A stretch of DNA of 64,000 nt from Hymenobacter negativus (GCF_016056375.1 NZ_JAEDAE010000010.1:62001-126000), one strand, 5' to 3'; shown: positions 36,382-45,157, counted from the stretch's first letter. The notes: generated by a model not told the origin, from the sequence alone. Numbers and translations: made by a program.

Positions 36382-38645
36382 TGTTTGGCATTTTTCGTCC
36401 GCTGCTGGTCCGGTATGCGCCCGCTCCCCTCAAGCGGCTGGCGCGGCGCGGGCAGCGGCAGTTTCACTACCTGCGCCACGGCCGCCCCGTTCCGTCCTGC
36501 CTGTTCGCATTTGGTGGCCGCACGGCCACCTGGCCCGAGCTAGGCCACGAGCTCTACGCCCGCGACCCGGTCTTCCGGGCCACCGTCGATGCCTGTGAGC
36601 TGTTCACCACCCAGGAGCTTCATGGGCCTTCGCTGCTGGCGCAGTTTACCGGCGAAGCGGGACCAGATTTTTTCAGCGATGAGCCGCGCCTGATGCACGG
36701 CAGCGTGGTATTGCAACTGGCCCTGGTGGATATGTGGCGGGCCCGGGGCGTGCAGCCCGATGCTGCGCTGGGCACCAGCTTGGGCGAAATTGCCGCCGTG
36801 TACGCCTGCGGTGGGCTCAGCCTGCCCGATGCTCTGCGGGTGAGCGCCTGCGGCTACGCCATCGGCCAGCGCACCACGCCAACCCATGGGGTGCTGCTGG
36901 TGCCTAGCAGCGAGGCCACGCTGGCGGCGCTGCTGCCCGGCAGCCCGGTTGAGCTGTCGCTGTTGCTGGTACGGGAGGCGGCCAGTTGCCTGCTGCTCTG
37001 CCGTTTCGACGAACTGGCCCAAGGCCATGCCTATCTGTCGGCCCACGGCCTTTCCAGCCAGGTGCTGAGCGACACTGCCATCCGGCCCTACCATTCGCTC
37101 CTGCCGACGCACCTAACCGCTATGCGCCGCCCCCTGGCCGGTCTGCAGCCCCTGCCCCTGGCCCGGGCCTGCTATTTGGCCACGCGGGGCGGCAGAGTGG
37201 CGGCCGGCACGGTGCTGAGCGCCGACTACTGGCTGGCGGTATTTCAGCACGCGGTGCAGCTGCACAGCACTCTGGCCAGTGCCCTGGCCGATGGCAACCG
37301 GCTATTGCTTCCGATAGGCAGTAACCCATTTCCTTTCTATAGCGAAGAGGAGCTTGCGGCTCAACTAGGTTCAGTCCAGCTGTTGCCCGCCCTGCAAGCC
37401 GGCCAGTCCGAATGGGCCGTGGTGGAAGAAAACTTCGCGCAGCTCCAGCGGCAGCGCGTGACGGGTGCGCCCGAGATGCCGCGCCGGGAAATGACCCCGG
37501 CCGAATTCACGGCGCAGTTCCAGCTGCTGGACCCCGGCTTTACCAACGACCTCAACCCTGGTTTTGCTTATCTGCAGCGGCAAGGCCCGCTGCATTTTCT
37601 GGCCGCCGAGAACGGCTGGCTGGTGGTCGACAGCGACTTAATCAACGAGGTGATGCGCGAGCCGCTGGTGTACTCCAGCAACCCTACTGCCCCCATCGAC
37701 AACCAGCTGGCGGGGGCCGACCCGCCCCTGCACACCGAAACCCGGACCCTGATACAGTCCTACTTTTCGCCTAAAAGGCTGGGGGCGCTGGCCGAGTTTG
37801 CTAACGATGGGATAGTAGAACTGGGGGCCACGCTGCTGGCCCGCGGCTCGTTCGACTTTGTGCACGACCTCGCCCTGCCCCTGACCCAGGCCATGAGCGG
37901 CGAGCTGCTGGGCCTCACGCCGGCCGAGCGACAGGAACTGGGCAGCCGCTTGCCCAGCCAGCTCTACGAGTTCGAGTACTTCAAAGAACTGACGACCTTC
38001 TTCCAAGCGCACTTCGAGCAGCGGCAAACGTCGGCCGAACCGGTGCTGCTCGACCGCCTGCTGGCCCACTGGCGGGCCGGCCGGTGTTCGCTCGCCGAGA
38101 TAGTCAATCTGTCTATAACTATTTGGCTGGCTGGACTATCTACTACTGGCATGCTCATGAGCAGCGCCGCCTATCACCTGCTGGCGCACCCCCAGGTAGC
38201 GGAGCAGCTGCGGGCCGACCCCGCGCTGGTGCCGGCCTTCGTGGAAGAAATGCTACGCCTCGAAACGCCTTTGCACACCCTGCCCCGGCGTACTACGCAG
38301 CCGGTAGTGCTGGGCGGCCAAGCCCTGCCCGCCGACACCCTGGTGCTCTGCTGCGTGGCAGCGGCCAATCGCGACCCTCGGCGTTTTTCCGCGCCCGATG
38401 TGCTCGACTTGCAGCGCAAACCGGCGCGCCACTTGGCGTTTGGAGGCGGCATCCACGCCTGCATTGGGGCCCACCTGGCCCGGCTCGAAACCCGGCTGAT
38501 GGTGCAGTGGCTGCTGGCCCAGGGCCCGCGCCTGCGGCTGGCCAACGCCCGCGCTCTGCCCGAATTCCGGCCTTCGCAAATCATGCGGGTGCTGCAGCAG
38601 CTGCCGCTGCTGGCCTCGTCCGTTCCCGCCGCGCCCCATGACTGA
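36381..38645 (+). CDS. Acyltransferase (PKS AT-like) - cytochrome P450 fusion protein
   Basis: This 754-residue protein joins two enzymes. Residues about 38-350 form a polyketide-synthase-type acyltransferase with the FAFGGRTATWPELGHELY start, the GTSLGE nucleophile motif (Ser133; Thr replaces the usual His of GHSxG) and catalytic His238 in RPYHS. Residues about 375-745 form a cytochrome P450: DPPLHTETR, the I-helix AGLSTTG, where Ser587 stands in place of the usual acidic residue, the ExxR pair Glu623/Arg626, and the heme loop FGGGIHACIG with Cys694. An acyl group could be loaded from CoA or a carrier while the P450 oxidises the same or a linked substrate. No acyl carrier protein is encoded nearby. 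The fusion is highly unusual. The gene overlaps both neighbours. Confidence 0.85.
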   Translation: MFGIFRPLLVRYAPAPLKRLARRGQRQFHYLRHGRPVPSCLFAFGGRTATWPELGHELYARDPVFRATVDACELFTTQELHGPSLLAQFTGEAGPDFFSDEPRLMHGSVVLQLALVDMWRARGVQPDAALGTSLGEIAAVYACGGLSLPDALRVSACGYAIGQRTTPTHGVLLVPSSEATLAALLPGSPVELSLLLVREAASCLLLCRFDELAQGHAYLSAHGLSSQVLSDTAIRPYHSLLPTHLTAMRRPLAGLQPLPLARACYLATRGGRVAAGTVLSADYWLAVFQHAVQLHSTLASALADGNRLLLPIGSNPFPFYSEEELAAQLGSVQLLPALQAGQSEWAVVEENFAQLQRQRVTGAPEMPRREMTPAEFTAQFQLLDPGFTNDLNPGFAYLQRQGPLHFLAAENGWLVVDSDLINEVMREPLVYSSNPTAPIDNQLAGADPPLHTETRTLIQSYFSPKRLGALAEFANDGIVELGATLLARGSFDFVHDLALPLTQAMSGELLGLTPAERQELGSRLPSQLYEFEYFKELTTFFQAHFEQRQTSAEPVLLDRLLAHWRAGRCSLAEIVNLSITIWLAGLSTTGMLMSSAAYHLLAHPQVAEQLRADPALVPAFVEEMLRLETPLHTLPRRTTQPVVLGGQALPADTLVLCCVAAANRDPRRFSAPDVLDLQRKPARHLAFGGGIHACIGAHLARLETRLMVQWLLAQGPRLRLANARALPEFRPSQIMRVLQQLPLLASSVPAAPHD

Positions 38646-39879
38646 TGCTGCCGCCGTGGTTACGGTGCGTAACCTGTCCAAAAAATTCTGCTCCCAGCTG
38701 CGCACCTCGCTCTGGTACGGGCTGCGCGACATTGCCGCCGAAGCCTGGCCGGGTGCCGCGCCCACTCTGGGTCTGCGCCGGGCCGAGTTCTGGAGCCTGC
38801 ACGAATTGTCGTTTGAACTGCGCCGGGGCGAGGCACTGGCCATCATAGGGGCCAACGGGGCCGGGAAAAGCACTCTGCTCAAGCTGCTTAACGGCCTAAT
38901 CAAGCCCGATGCCGGCTCCATCCACTTGCGGGGCCGGGTGGGCGCGCTCATCGAACTGGGCGCGGGGCTCGACCCGGTGCTGACCGGCCGCGAAAACATC
39001 TTCATGCGGGCCGCCCTGCTGGGCGTGGGCCGGGCCCAGGTGCTGCCGCTGCTGCCCGCCATCATCGAGTTTACGGGCCTTGGCGCGGCAATCGACATGC
39101 CCGTGCAGTTTTTCAGCTCGGGCATGGTGGCGCGCTTGGCTTATGCTGTGGCCGCCCACCTGCACCCCGACGTGCTGCTCGTGGACGAAGTGCTGGCCGT
39201 AGGCGACATCGATTTTCAGCGCAAATGCATCCACCACATGATGAGCTATTTGGCAGCAGGCGGCTCGCTCATCTTGGTGTCGCACCAGCCCCACCACATG
39301 CAGGCCGTGTGCCAGCGCGGCCTAGTGCTGGAGAAGGGCCGGTTGGCCTTCGAAGGCACGACCACGGAAGCCCTGGACTATTATTTTTCTCACCAAAAAG
39401 CTGGGGCTGCTTCCGCAACGGGCCTGCCCGAGCGAATGACGCCCACTCTAAGCGAAGCATGCCCGGCCTTTATTGAGGACTTAGAGCTTACCGGTCCGGG
39501 CCCGGTTATCCAGTCCGGCGACGAGGTGCTCGTGACCCTCACCTACCAAGCCCTGCGGCCGGTGCCCGGCGTAATATGGGGCTTTTTTGTTTATAGCGGC
39601 GATGGGAGCACCTGCATCACGGCCGCCTATCCACCGGCGCCCCTGGCGCTGGCTCCCGGGCGGCATCGGCTCACCTGCCGCCTGCGCAGCCTGCCCCTCA
39701 CGGCCGGCGACTACCTGCTGAAAGCGGCCATTTCTGATTTTGAGAACCGGCAATCCGTCGCTCTCTGGGGCTGGGAAGATGCGCCCGGCCGGCTGCACGT
39801 GGGGGACGCGCCCAGCATGACGAAGAATACTCAGAAAATGCTCCAGCAACTCGTCACCGTCGAAGTAGAATGGAACTAG
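38638..39879 (+). CDS. ABC exporter ATPase with Wzt-like C-terminal domain
   Basis: The 413-residue protein begins with an ATPase domain: Walker A GANGAGKST (71-79), Q-loop region, signature FFSSGMVARLAYA (158-170), Walker B VLLVDE (Asp183, Glu184) and the H-loop His in LVSHQ. Residues about 255-410 form an additional beta-rich domain resembling the Wzt C-terminal domain. In O-antigen exporters that domain recognises a cap at the end of the glycan, so substrate selection by a modified end group is likely here. The start overlaps the P450 gene by eight bases and the stop overlaps the next gene by ten, so expression is tightly coupled. Confidence 0.92.
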   Translation: MTDAAAVVTVRNLSKKFCSQLRTSLWYGLRDIAAEAWPGAAPTLGLRRAEFWSLHELSFELRRGEALAIIGANGAGKSTLLKLLNGLIKPDAGSIHLRGRVGALIELGAGLDPVLTGRENIFMRAALLGVGRAQVLPLLPAIIEFTGLGAAIDMPVQFFSSGMVARLAYAVAAHLHPDVLLVDEVLAVGDIDFQRKCIHHMMSYLAAGGSLILVSHQPHHMQAVCQRGLVLEKGRLAFEGTTTEALDYYFSHQKAGAASATGLPERMTPTLSEACPAFIEDLELTGPGPVIQSGDEVLVTLTYQALRPVPGVIWGFFVYSGDGSTCITAAYPPAPLALAPGRHRLTCRLRSLPLTAGDYLLKAAISDFENRQSVALWGWEDAPGRLHVGDAPSMTKNTQKMLQQLVTVEVEWN

Positions 39880-40937
39880 CTGCCGCACTAACCCAGTCGC
39901 TGGAAGCGTCCGAGTTGGCCTCGGCCATTGCCCAGGGCCTTGATTATCTGCACCAGCACCAGTACCCCAACGGGGAGTTCTGCAGCTATTTCGCGCCCGA
40001 TGCGGCCATGCAGGAATGGTGCGTGCACGACAGCTGCATCTTCCCCACGGCCCTCGTTGCCAATAGCCTGCTTTCCCTGGCCCAACACCCGCAGGCCGAG
40101 GAAATGCTGACGCGCACCACCGGCTTTTTGCAGTACCACATGAACCGCGGGGGCCTGTGGCACCACTTCACCGGGCTGCACCCGATGCGGGACCCGCTGC
40201 CGCTGGATATGGACGATACGGCCTGCGTGTCGGCGCTGCTGCAGGCCCGGGGGGTGGACTGCCCCACACCCACCAACGTGCCGCTGCTGCTGGCCAACCG
40301 CAACCGGCAGGGACTGTTCTACACTTGGTTTGTGGCCCGGGGCTGGAACGCCAACCGCACCCACTGGCGTATCACACTGCCCCGGCTGGCCCGCCCGCTG
40401 CGCAACCTGCTGCTCTGGCGCAGCGTGGAAGCCACGCCGGGCGACGTCGACCCGGTAGTCAACGCCAACGCGCTCTACTACCTCGGCGACATTCCCGAAA
40501 CGCAGCCCGTCATTGCCTGGCTGCTGCGCCTCATTGCAGAACACCAGGAAGCCGGCTGCGACAAGTGGTACCCCGACCCGCACGTGGTGTACTACTTCCT
40601 TTCCCGCAACTACTCCCGCGGCATCACGCAGCTAGAGCCCGCCCGGCAGCCGGTCATCGACCGGATTGTGGCCGCTGCCCGGCCCGACGGCCGCTTGGGC
40701 AACACCGTGCTCGACACGGCCCTGGCCATCTGCACGCTGCTCAACTGGGGCGCGCAGCCACCGGAGCTGCGGCCGGCGGTGCAGTTTCTGCTGGGTGCGC
40801 AGCAGGCGCACGGCGAGTGGCCGCGCTGGCTGGTGTACTACGGGGGTGCCAAGAAGCTGGTCGGCTGGGGCTCGGAGGAGATGACCACCGCTTTCTGCCT
40901 TGAGGCCCTGGCCCGCTATCAGGCCATTATTAGCTAA
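39870..40937 (+). CDS. Half-size terpene-cyclase-like (alpha/alpha barrel) protein with DxDD motif
   Basis: The 355-residue protein is built of helical pairs like the prenyltransferase/squalene-oxidase repeat fold. It contains PLDMDDTA (Asp113-Met-Asp115-Asp116), the DxDD motif that protonates the substrate in class II terpene cyclases. Other notable parts are HDSCIFPTALVANSLL, GLFYTWFVARGWN, DVDPVVNANALYYLG and a C-terminal GSEEMTTAFCLEAL. Class II cyclases usually have two such domains and 500-750 residues. This single-domain protein lacks the QW repeats and no signal peptide is seen. It could cyclise or simply bind a prenyl chain. Its operon contains a P450 and lies beside a UbiA gene. The cyclase role is an inference. 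Confidence 0.7.
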   Translation: MELAAALTQSLEASELASAIAQGLDYLHQHQYPNGEFCSYFAPDAAMQEWCVHDSCIFPTALVANSLLSLAQHPQAEEMLTRTTGFLQYHMNRGGLWHHFTGLHPMRDPLPLDMDDTACVSALLQARGVDCPTPTNVPLLLANRNRQGLFYTWFVARGWNANRTHWRITLPRLARPLRNLLLWRSVEATPGDVDPVVNANALYYLGDIPETQPVIAWLLRLIAEHQEAGCDKWYPDPHVVYYFLSRNYSRGITQLEPARQPVIDRIVAAARPDGRLGNTVLDTALAICTLLNWGAQPPELRPAVQFLLGAQQAHGEWPRWLVYYGGAKKLVGWGSEEMTTAFCLEALARYQAIIS

Positions 40938-40943
40938 ACTGCC

Positions 40944-42110
40944 ATGACCTTACTCCGCACCCAACCGGTTGCCAATCAGCCTGCGCTCGGCATTAGCCCG
41001 CATAACGAGAAAATTGACGTGCTGCGCGGGGTGGCCATACTACTGGTTTTCAGCTACCACGCCCTGCTGGTTATCTTCGGGCAATATGAAATCTACGATT
41101 TCAGCCCTTCCGGCTTCTGGATTGATTTTGCTCGGTACACACCCGGCCGGGTGCTGCTGGGCGCCACGCCCTGGGGCATGGGCGGGCAGGGCGTGACGCT
41201 GTTTCTGGTCGTTTCGGGCTTCCTTATCCACTGGGGCTTTCTGAAAAGCGGCGCTAGCTTCCGGCTTAGTGAGTTCTTCAACAAGCGGTTCTGGCGCATC
41301 TACCCGCCCTACCTGGTGGCGTTGGCCGTGTTCGGCCTCAGCCTGGGCACGGGCGGCACGTTCAGCCTGCTCACCCACCTCACGCTCACCCACAACCTCT
41401 TCGGCCGCTCCTTTTCTACCATCAATCCCTCGTTCTGGTCGCTGGGCCTGGAAATGCAGTTCTACCTGCTCTATCCGGCCTTTTTGCTCTTGCGCCGCTG
41501 GCTGGGCATTGGGCGGGCCACGCTGGCCGTGGCGGGGGGCACGGGCCTCACGCTGGTGTTGGTGCTGGGCTTCCAGATTCGCTCGGCGGTGCTCTGGCTT
41601 TCCCCGCTCAATATGTGGCTCATCTGGGTGCTTGGGGCCTGGTTTGGGGAGCGTTTTTTCCAGGGCAAGCGCCTGTTCGCGCGCAGCCCCGGCTACCTGG
41701 TGGGCTTCTATGGGCTGCTCTCCCTGTCTACGGTGACGGTGGTGTACGGGCTGCTGGGGCGGGTGCTCTTCAGCCTGTTTTTCATTTGCCTGATGGACTG
41801 GTACCTGCACCAGAAGGCGCCGGTTACGTCGGCCACGGGCAATGCGCTGACCCGCCTCACGGCGCGGGTGGGCCTGTACAGCTATAGCATCTACCTGTTT
41901 CACCAGCCTTTTCTGTATAAAGTCATTGGCTTGCTCAGCTTCGGGCAGCAGCGCAAGCCGGCGCTGGCCCTGGCTGTGCTGCTGGCCTTTGGCCTCATGT
42001 TCGGCATTGCGCACTTCACTTACCACTGGCTGGAGCTGCCGGCCATTCGCTGGGGCAAAATGCTGTATGCCCGGTGGTCAGGCGCGCCCCAACCCAGCAG
42101 GGCAAGCTAG
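40944..42110 (+). CDS. Acyltransferase family 3 membrane protein
   Basis: The 388-residue integral membrane protein belongs to the acyltransferase-3 (OafA/NodX-like) family. The N-terminal IDVLRGVAILLVFSYHALLV carries the conserved His (SYH), and FFNKRFWRIYPPYLVAL holds the conserved Arg, followed by about ten hydrophobic helices and a NPSFWSLGLEMQFYLLYP block with the family's Glu. Such proteins O-acylate sugars, lipids or antibiotics from acyl-CoA. The start is six bases after the previous stop, so it belongs to the same operon. Its acceptor is probably the exported product of the operon, which is inference. Confidence 0.9.
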   Translation: MTLLRTQPVANQPALGISPHNEKIDVLRGVAILLVFSYHALLVIFGQYEIYDFSPSGFWIDFARYTPGRVLLGATPWGMGGQGVTLFLVVSGFLIHWGFLKSGASFRLSEFFNKRFWRIYPPYLVALAVFGLSLGTGGTFSLLTHLTLTHNLFGRSFSTINPSFWSLGLEMQFYLLYPAFLLLRRWLGIGRATLAVAGGTGLTLVLVLGFQIRSAVLWLSPLNMWLIWVLGAWFGERFFQGKRLFARSPGYLVGFYGLLSLSTVTVVYGLLGRVLFSLFFICLMDWYLHQKAPVTSATGNALTRLTARVGLYSYSIYLFHQPFLYKVIGLLSFGQQRKPALALAVLLAFGLMFGIAHFTYHWLELPAIRWGKMLYARWSGAPQPSRAS

Positions 42111-42154
42111 GCGGGGCCGCCACCCTCCTGCTGTTATCATCTCGCACTGCATGC

Positions 42155-43609
42155 ATGCTTTTTAACTCCTTCCAATTTCTCGTTTTCTTCCCGGTCGTCA
42201 CCACGCTGTTCTTCGTGCTGCCGCACCGGTTTCGGTGGGTGCTGCTGCTGGGGGCCAGCTGCGTGTTTTACATGGCCTTTGTCCCGGCCTACATCCTCAT
42301 CCTGCTCTTCACCATTGTCATCGACTATTGGGCCGGGATGCTGATTGAGGCCGCGTCGGGCCCCCGGCGCAAGCTGTACCTGGCCCTAAGCCTGGGAGCT
42401 AATTTGGGCGTGCTGGGCGTTTTCAAGTATTATAACTTCTTTAGCGGCAACGTGAGCGCGCTGCTGCACTGGGGCGGTAGCGCCACCACGCTGCCGGTAT
42501 TGCATCTGTTGCTGCCCATTGGCCTCTCGTTTCACACGTTTCAGGCCATGAGCTACACAATTGAGGTGTACCGCGGGCGGCAGCAGGCGGAGCGGCACCT
42601 CGGCCTGTATGCGCTGTACGTGCTGTTTTACCCGCAGCTGGTAGCCGGTCCCATCGAGCGGCCGCAGCACATGCTGCCCCAGTTTCGTCAGAAGCAGTAT
42701 TTCGACTACGACCGGGTGGTGAGCGGGCTGCGCCTGATGGCCTGGGGCCTGTTTAAGAAGATGGTCATTGCCGACCGCCTGGCCCGGCTGGTGAATGAGG
42801 TGTACGACGCGCCCACCCACTACCGGGGCCTGCCGCTGCTGGTGGCCACTGTTTTCTTCTCCGTCCAGATTTACTGCGACTTTTCGGGCTACTCGGATAT
42901 TGCCCGGGGCAGTGCCCGCGTGATGGGCTTTGAGCTGATGCAGAACTTCAACCGGCCGTATTTCTCCCGGAGCCTGCCCGAGTTCTGGCGCCGCTGGCAC
43001 ATTTCGCTCTCCACTTGGTTCCGGGACTACCTCTACATTCCGCTCGGCGGCAGCCGGGTGGCGCTGCCGCGCGTCTGCGTCAACCTGTTCATCGTGTTTC
43101 TACTCAGTGGCCTGTGGCACGGAGCCAACTGGACGTTCCTCATCTGGGGAGCCTTGCACGGCACCTACCTGGTGGTGGGCCTGCTCACCCGCACCCGCCG
43201 CCGGAAGCTCGCCGAGCGCCTGCCGCTGCTGGGTCGCCCGGCACTCAACGTGGCCTTCACGTATGGGCTGGTGGTCTTCGCCTGGATTTTCTTCCGTGCC
43301 AATTCCCTGCCCGACGCCCACTATATCGTCCGGCACCTGTTTGGCGCGAGTGCCGCCTTACGCGAAGGTACCCTATCCCTGGGGCTGGCCGCCGTGAAAG
43401 TATTCTATCAGCGCTACGAGTGGCTGTCACTGGCTGGGGCGTTGCTAGCGCTGGTGCTGGTCGAAACCGCGCAGGCGCGGATGGCCGTGGGCGGTTGGGT
43501 GGCTCGGCAGCCCACGCCGGTGCGCTGGGCGCTATACTATAGCATCGTGCTAGGCATCGCCTTGCTTAGCTCCGCCGAGCGCGTGCAGTTTATCTACTTC
43601 CAATTCTAA
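42155..43609 (+). CDS. MBOAT family O-acyltransferase (AlgI/DltB-like)
   Basis: The 484-residue membrane protein matches the MBOAT family. Marks are the N-terminal MLFNSFQFLVFF, LPIGLSFHTFQAMSYTIEVYRG, GPIERPQHMLPQF, FRRWHISLSTWFRDYLYIPLGGSR, the catalytic-His block LSGLWHGANWTFLIWG, and FAWIFFRANSLPDA. In alginate, cellulose and teichoic acid systems such a protein carries acyl groups through the inner membrane to an extracytoplasmic SGNH partner. The ATG at 42155 starts the family N-terminus; the reading frame stays open upstream into the preceding gene but that part is unlike the family. The gap to the previous gene is 44 bases. Confidence 0.92.
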   Translation: MLFNSFQFLVFFPVVTTLFFVLPHRFRWVLLLGASCVFYMAFVPAYILILLFTIVIDYWAGMLIEAASGPRRKLYLALSLGANLGVLGVFKYYNFFSGNVSALLHWGGSATTLPVLHLLLPIGLSFHTFQAMSYTIEVYRGRQQAERHLGLYALYVLFYPQLVAGPIERPQHMLPQFRQKQYFDYDRVVSGLRLMAWGLFKKMVIADRLARLVNEVYDAPTHYRGLPLLVATVFFSVQIYCDFSGYSDIARGSARVMGFELMQNFNRPYFSRSLPEFWRRWHISLSTWFRDYLYIPLGGSRVALPRVCVNLFIVFLLSGLWHGANWTFLIWGALHGTYLVVGLLTRTRRRKLAERLPLLGRPALNVAFTYGLVVFAWIFFRANSLPDAHYIVRHLFGASAALREGTLSLGLAAVKVFYQRYEWLSLAGALLALVLVETAQARMAVGGWVARQPTPVRWALYYSIVLGIALLSSAERVQFIYFQF

Positions 43610-43618
43610 CTCGCCCCG

Positions 43619-44689
43619 ATGCCGACCGCTCCGACCGCCCCCGCCCGCCGGCCGCCCACGCGCGGCGTGGGCAAGCTGTTGCTCAAAGCCTTTCTGCTGC
43701 TGCTGCCCTTCAGCGCGGTGGTGGGCAGCTACCTGGTGCTGGACCCGTTTCAGGTGCTTTACCACTACGACACCTATGCCACGCAGGTGATTCCGAACCG
43801 GGACTACATCAGTACCCAGCTCTTTGTGGACAATTACCCGCAACACCGATACCAGTCTTTCATTCTGGGCAACTCGCGCACGCTGGCCTTCACCGTGCGT
43901 GACTGGGCGAAATACACCCACGACCCCAGCGGCTTTCACTACGATGCGTTTGCCGAGTCGCTGTTCGGGGTATGGAAGAAGTTGCAATTTTTGGAAAACC
44001 AGGGTGCCGAGCTCAAAAACGTGCTCATCATCTGCGACCCGCAACTGCTGGCCCAAACCCGGGACGTAGAGTCCCACCTATTTCGCAAGGACCCGCGCCT
44101 GACCGGGGAGCTACCCTTCCGCTTCCAGCTGTCGTTTTTCCGGGCTTACCTCGCCCGCTTCTTCTTTCTTCATTACTGGAAGCTGAACTTGACGGGGCAG
44201 GTGACGCCGGGTATGGAGGATTTGTTCAACACACGGGGTGGAGGTATTGCACCAATTACCAACGACATGCTCCTGACCGAGGTGGAACAGCAGATTGCTG
44301 CCGACTCGGTGGGATTTTACGCCCGCAACCCGGGGCTGCCGCCGCGCCCGGCCCGGTCACCGGTCAGCCCGGCGGTTATCGGCCCCGAAGCCAGGGAGCA
44401 ACTAGCAGCCATCTGGGCTATTCTCGCGCGCCACCATACCAATTACCATTTCGTCATCAGTCCGCTGTATTCGCAGGAGGCCCTGAATCCGGCCGACCTA
44501 GCCTATTTAGTACAGACCTTTGGGCGGGAGCATATTCACGATTTCAGCGGCGTAAACGAACTAACCAAGCACCCCGGCTACTACTACGAAGCCTCGCACT
44601 ACCGCCCGTTGGTGGGCCGAAAAATCATGCGGCTGATTTATGCCAAGGATTCGACTGGCATCGGGGCAGGGCGCGGGGTGGGTAACTAA
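43619..44689 (+). CDS. SGNH/DltD-AlgJ-like extracytoplasmic acyl-transfer partner
   Basis: The 356-residue protein has one N-terminal membrane anchor (about residues 18-40) and an external domain. FILGNSRTLAF places Ser86 where SGNH and DltD-type proteins hold the nucleophile, and EASHYRP near the C-terminus offers His327 as partner of the triad. Direct similarity to AlgJ or DltD is weak, so the call rests on these motifs and on its position 9 bases after the MBOAT gene, the usual pairing in acylation systems. It would receive acyl groups from the MBOAT protein and attach them to a periplasmic or exported acceptor. It is the last gene of the operon. Confidence 0.7.
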   Translation: MPTAPTAPARRPPTRGVGKLLLKAFLLLLPFSAVVGSYLVLDPFQVLYHYDTYATQVIPNRDYISTQLFVDNYPQHRYQSFILGNSRTLAFTVRDWAKYTHDPSGFHYDAFAESLFGVWKKLQFLENQGAELKNVLIICDPQLLAQTRDVESHLFRKDPRLTGELPFRFQLSFFRAYLARFFFLHYWKLNLTGQVTPGMEDLFNTRGGGIAPITNDMLLTEVEQQIAADSVGFYARNPGLPPRPARSPVSPAVIGPEAREQLAAIWAILARHHTNYHFVISPLYSQEALNPADLAYLVQTFGREHIHDFSGVNELTKHPGYYYEASHYRPLVGRKIMRLIYAKDSTGIGAGRGVGN

Positions 44690-44809
44690 AGATTCGGCTG
44701 GGTAGTGGACCACGGCGTCCCCAAATGCAAGTAGACTAGGGCTTGGAGGAAACCACGACCAGCTTCTACCTCGGAGCCCTGGCCAGCTATCAGAGGACTG
44801 GTTTTGAGC

Positions 44810-44866
44810 CCACTTGTTATCCTGTGCACTCCACGCATCAAGTGGAATGCACAGGATAACAAGTGG
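44810..44866. repeat. Long hairpin: 25-bp inverted repeat with 7-nt loop
   Basis: Arms 44810-44834 and 44842-44866 are complementary except for one position. The stem starts CCACTTGTTATCC. The bases after it on the plus strand are not T-rich, so it is an imperfect terminator candidate and could instead be a small mobile or processing hairpin. Confidence 0.7.
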
Positions 44867-45064
44867 ACTTTCGTAAATCCAGCCCACCGTTAACGTAGAC
44901 GCTCGTCATCGAAGCTACGACGTTGCATCCGCTCGCATTTAAGGCCCTAATTTTCTTACTCAGTACGTACCAGAGCCCCTTATTTTCGTCGCCTTCCCTC
45001 TGAATCACTTGCAAACGGCCGTGGAAGACGCGCGGGGCGCGGCCCCAGCGCATAGGCAAGGTCA

Positions 45065-45100
45065 CCTCGTTTTGGCTACGAAGTTCCTCGTTTTGCCTAC
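45065..45100 (+). promoter_or_regulatory. Direct repeat with 21-base period upstream of SDR gene
   Basis: CCTCGTTTTGGCTAC (45065-45079) recurs as CCTCGTTTTGCCTAC (45086-45100), 14 of 15 bases alike and two helical turns apart, the arrangement AraC-family proteins prefer. An AraC gene is encoded just downstream of the SDR gene. Confidence 0.5.
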
Positions 45101-45157
45101 AAGCGCCCGCTGGCACCGGCGGAGCTTTGTCGTGTTGTTGACTTAACCAAAACAGAC

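Larger units (their letters stand above)
44690..45157. other. 468-base intergenic region with hairpin and operator-like repeats
   Basis: No credible gene is seen. It holds a 25-bp hairpin (44810-44866) that probably separates the acylation operon from what follows, and a 21-base-period direct repeat (45065-45100) upstream of the SDR gene. Both are listed separately. Confidence 0.6.

Noticed and set aside
39870..40937. Full squalene-hopene cyclase
   Set aside because: Too short, single domain and without QW repeats; only the DxDD motif and fold are shared.
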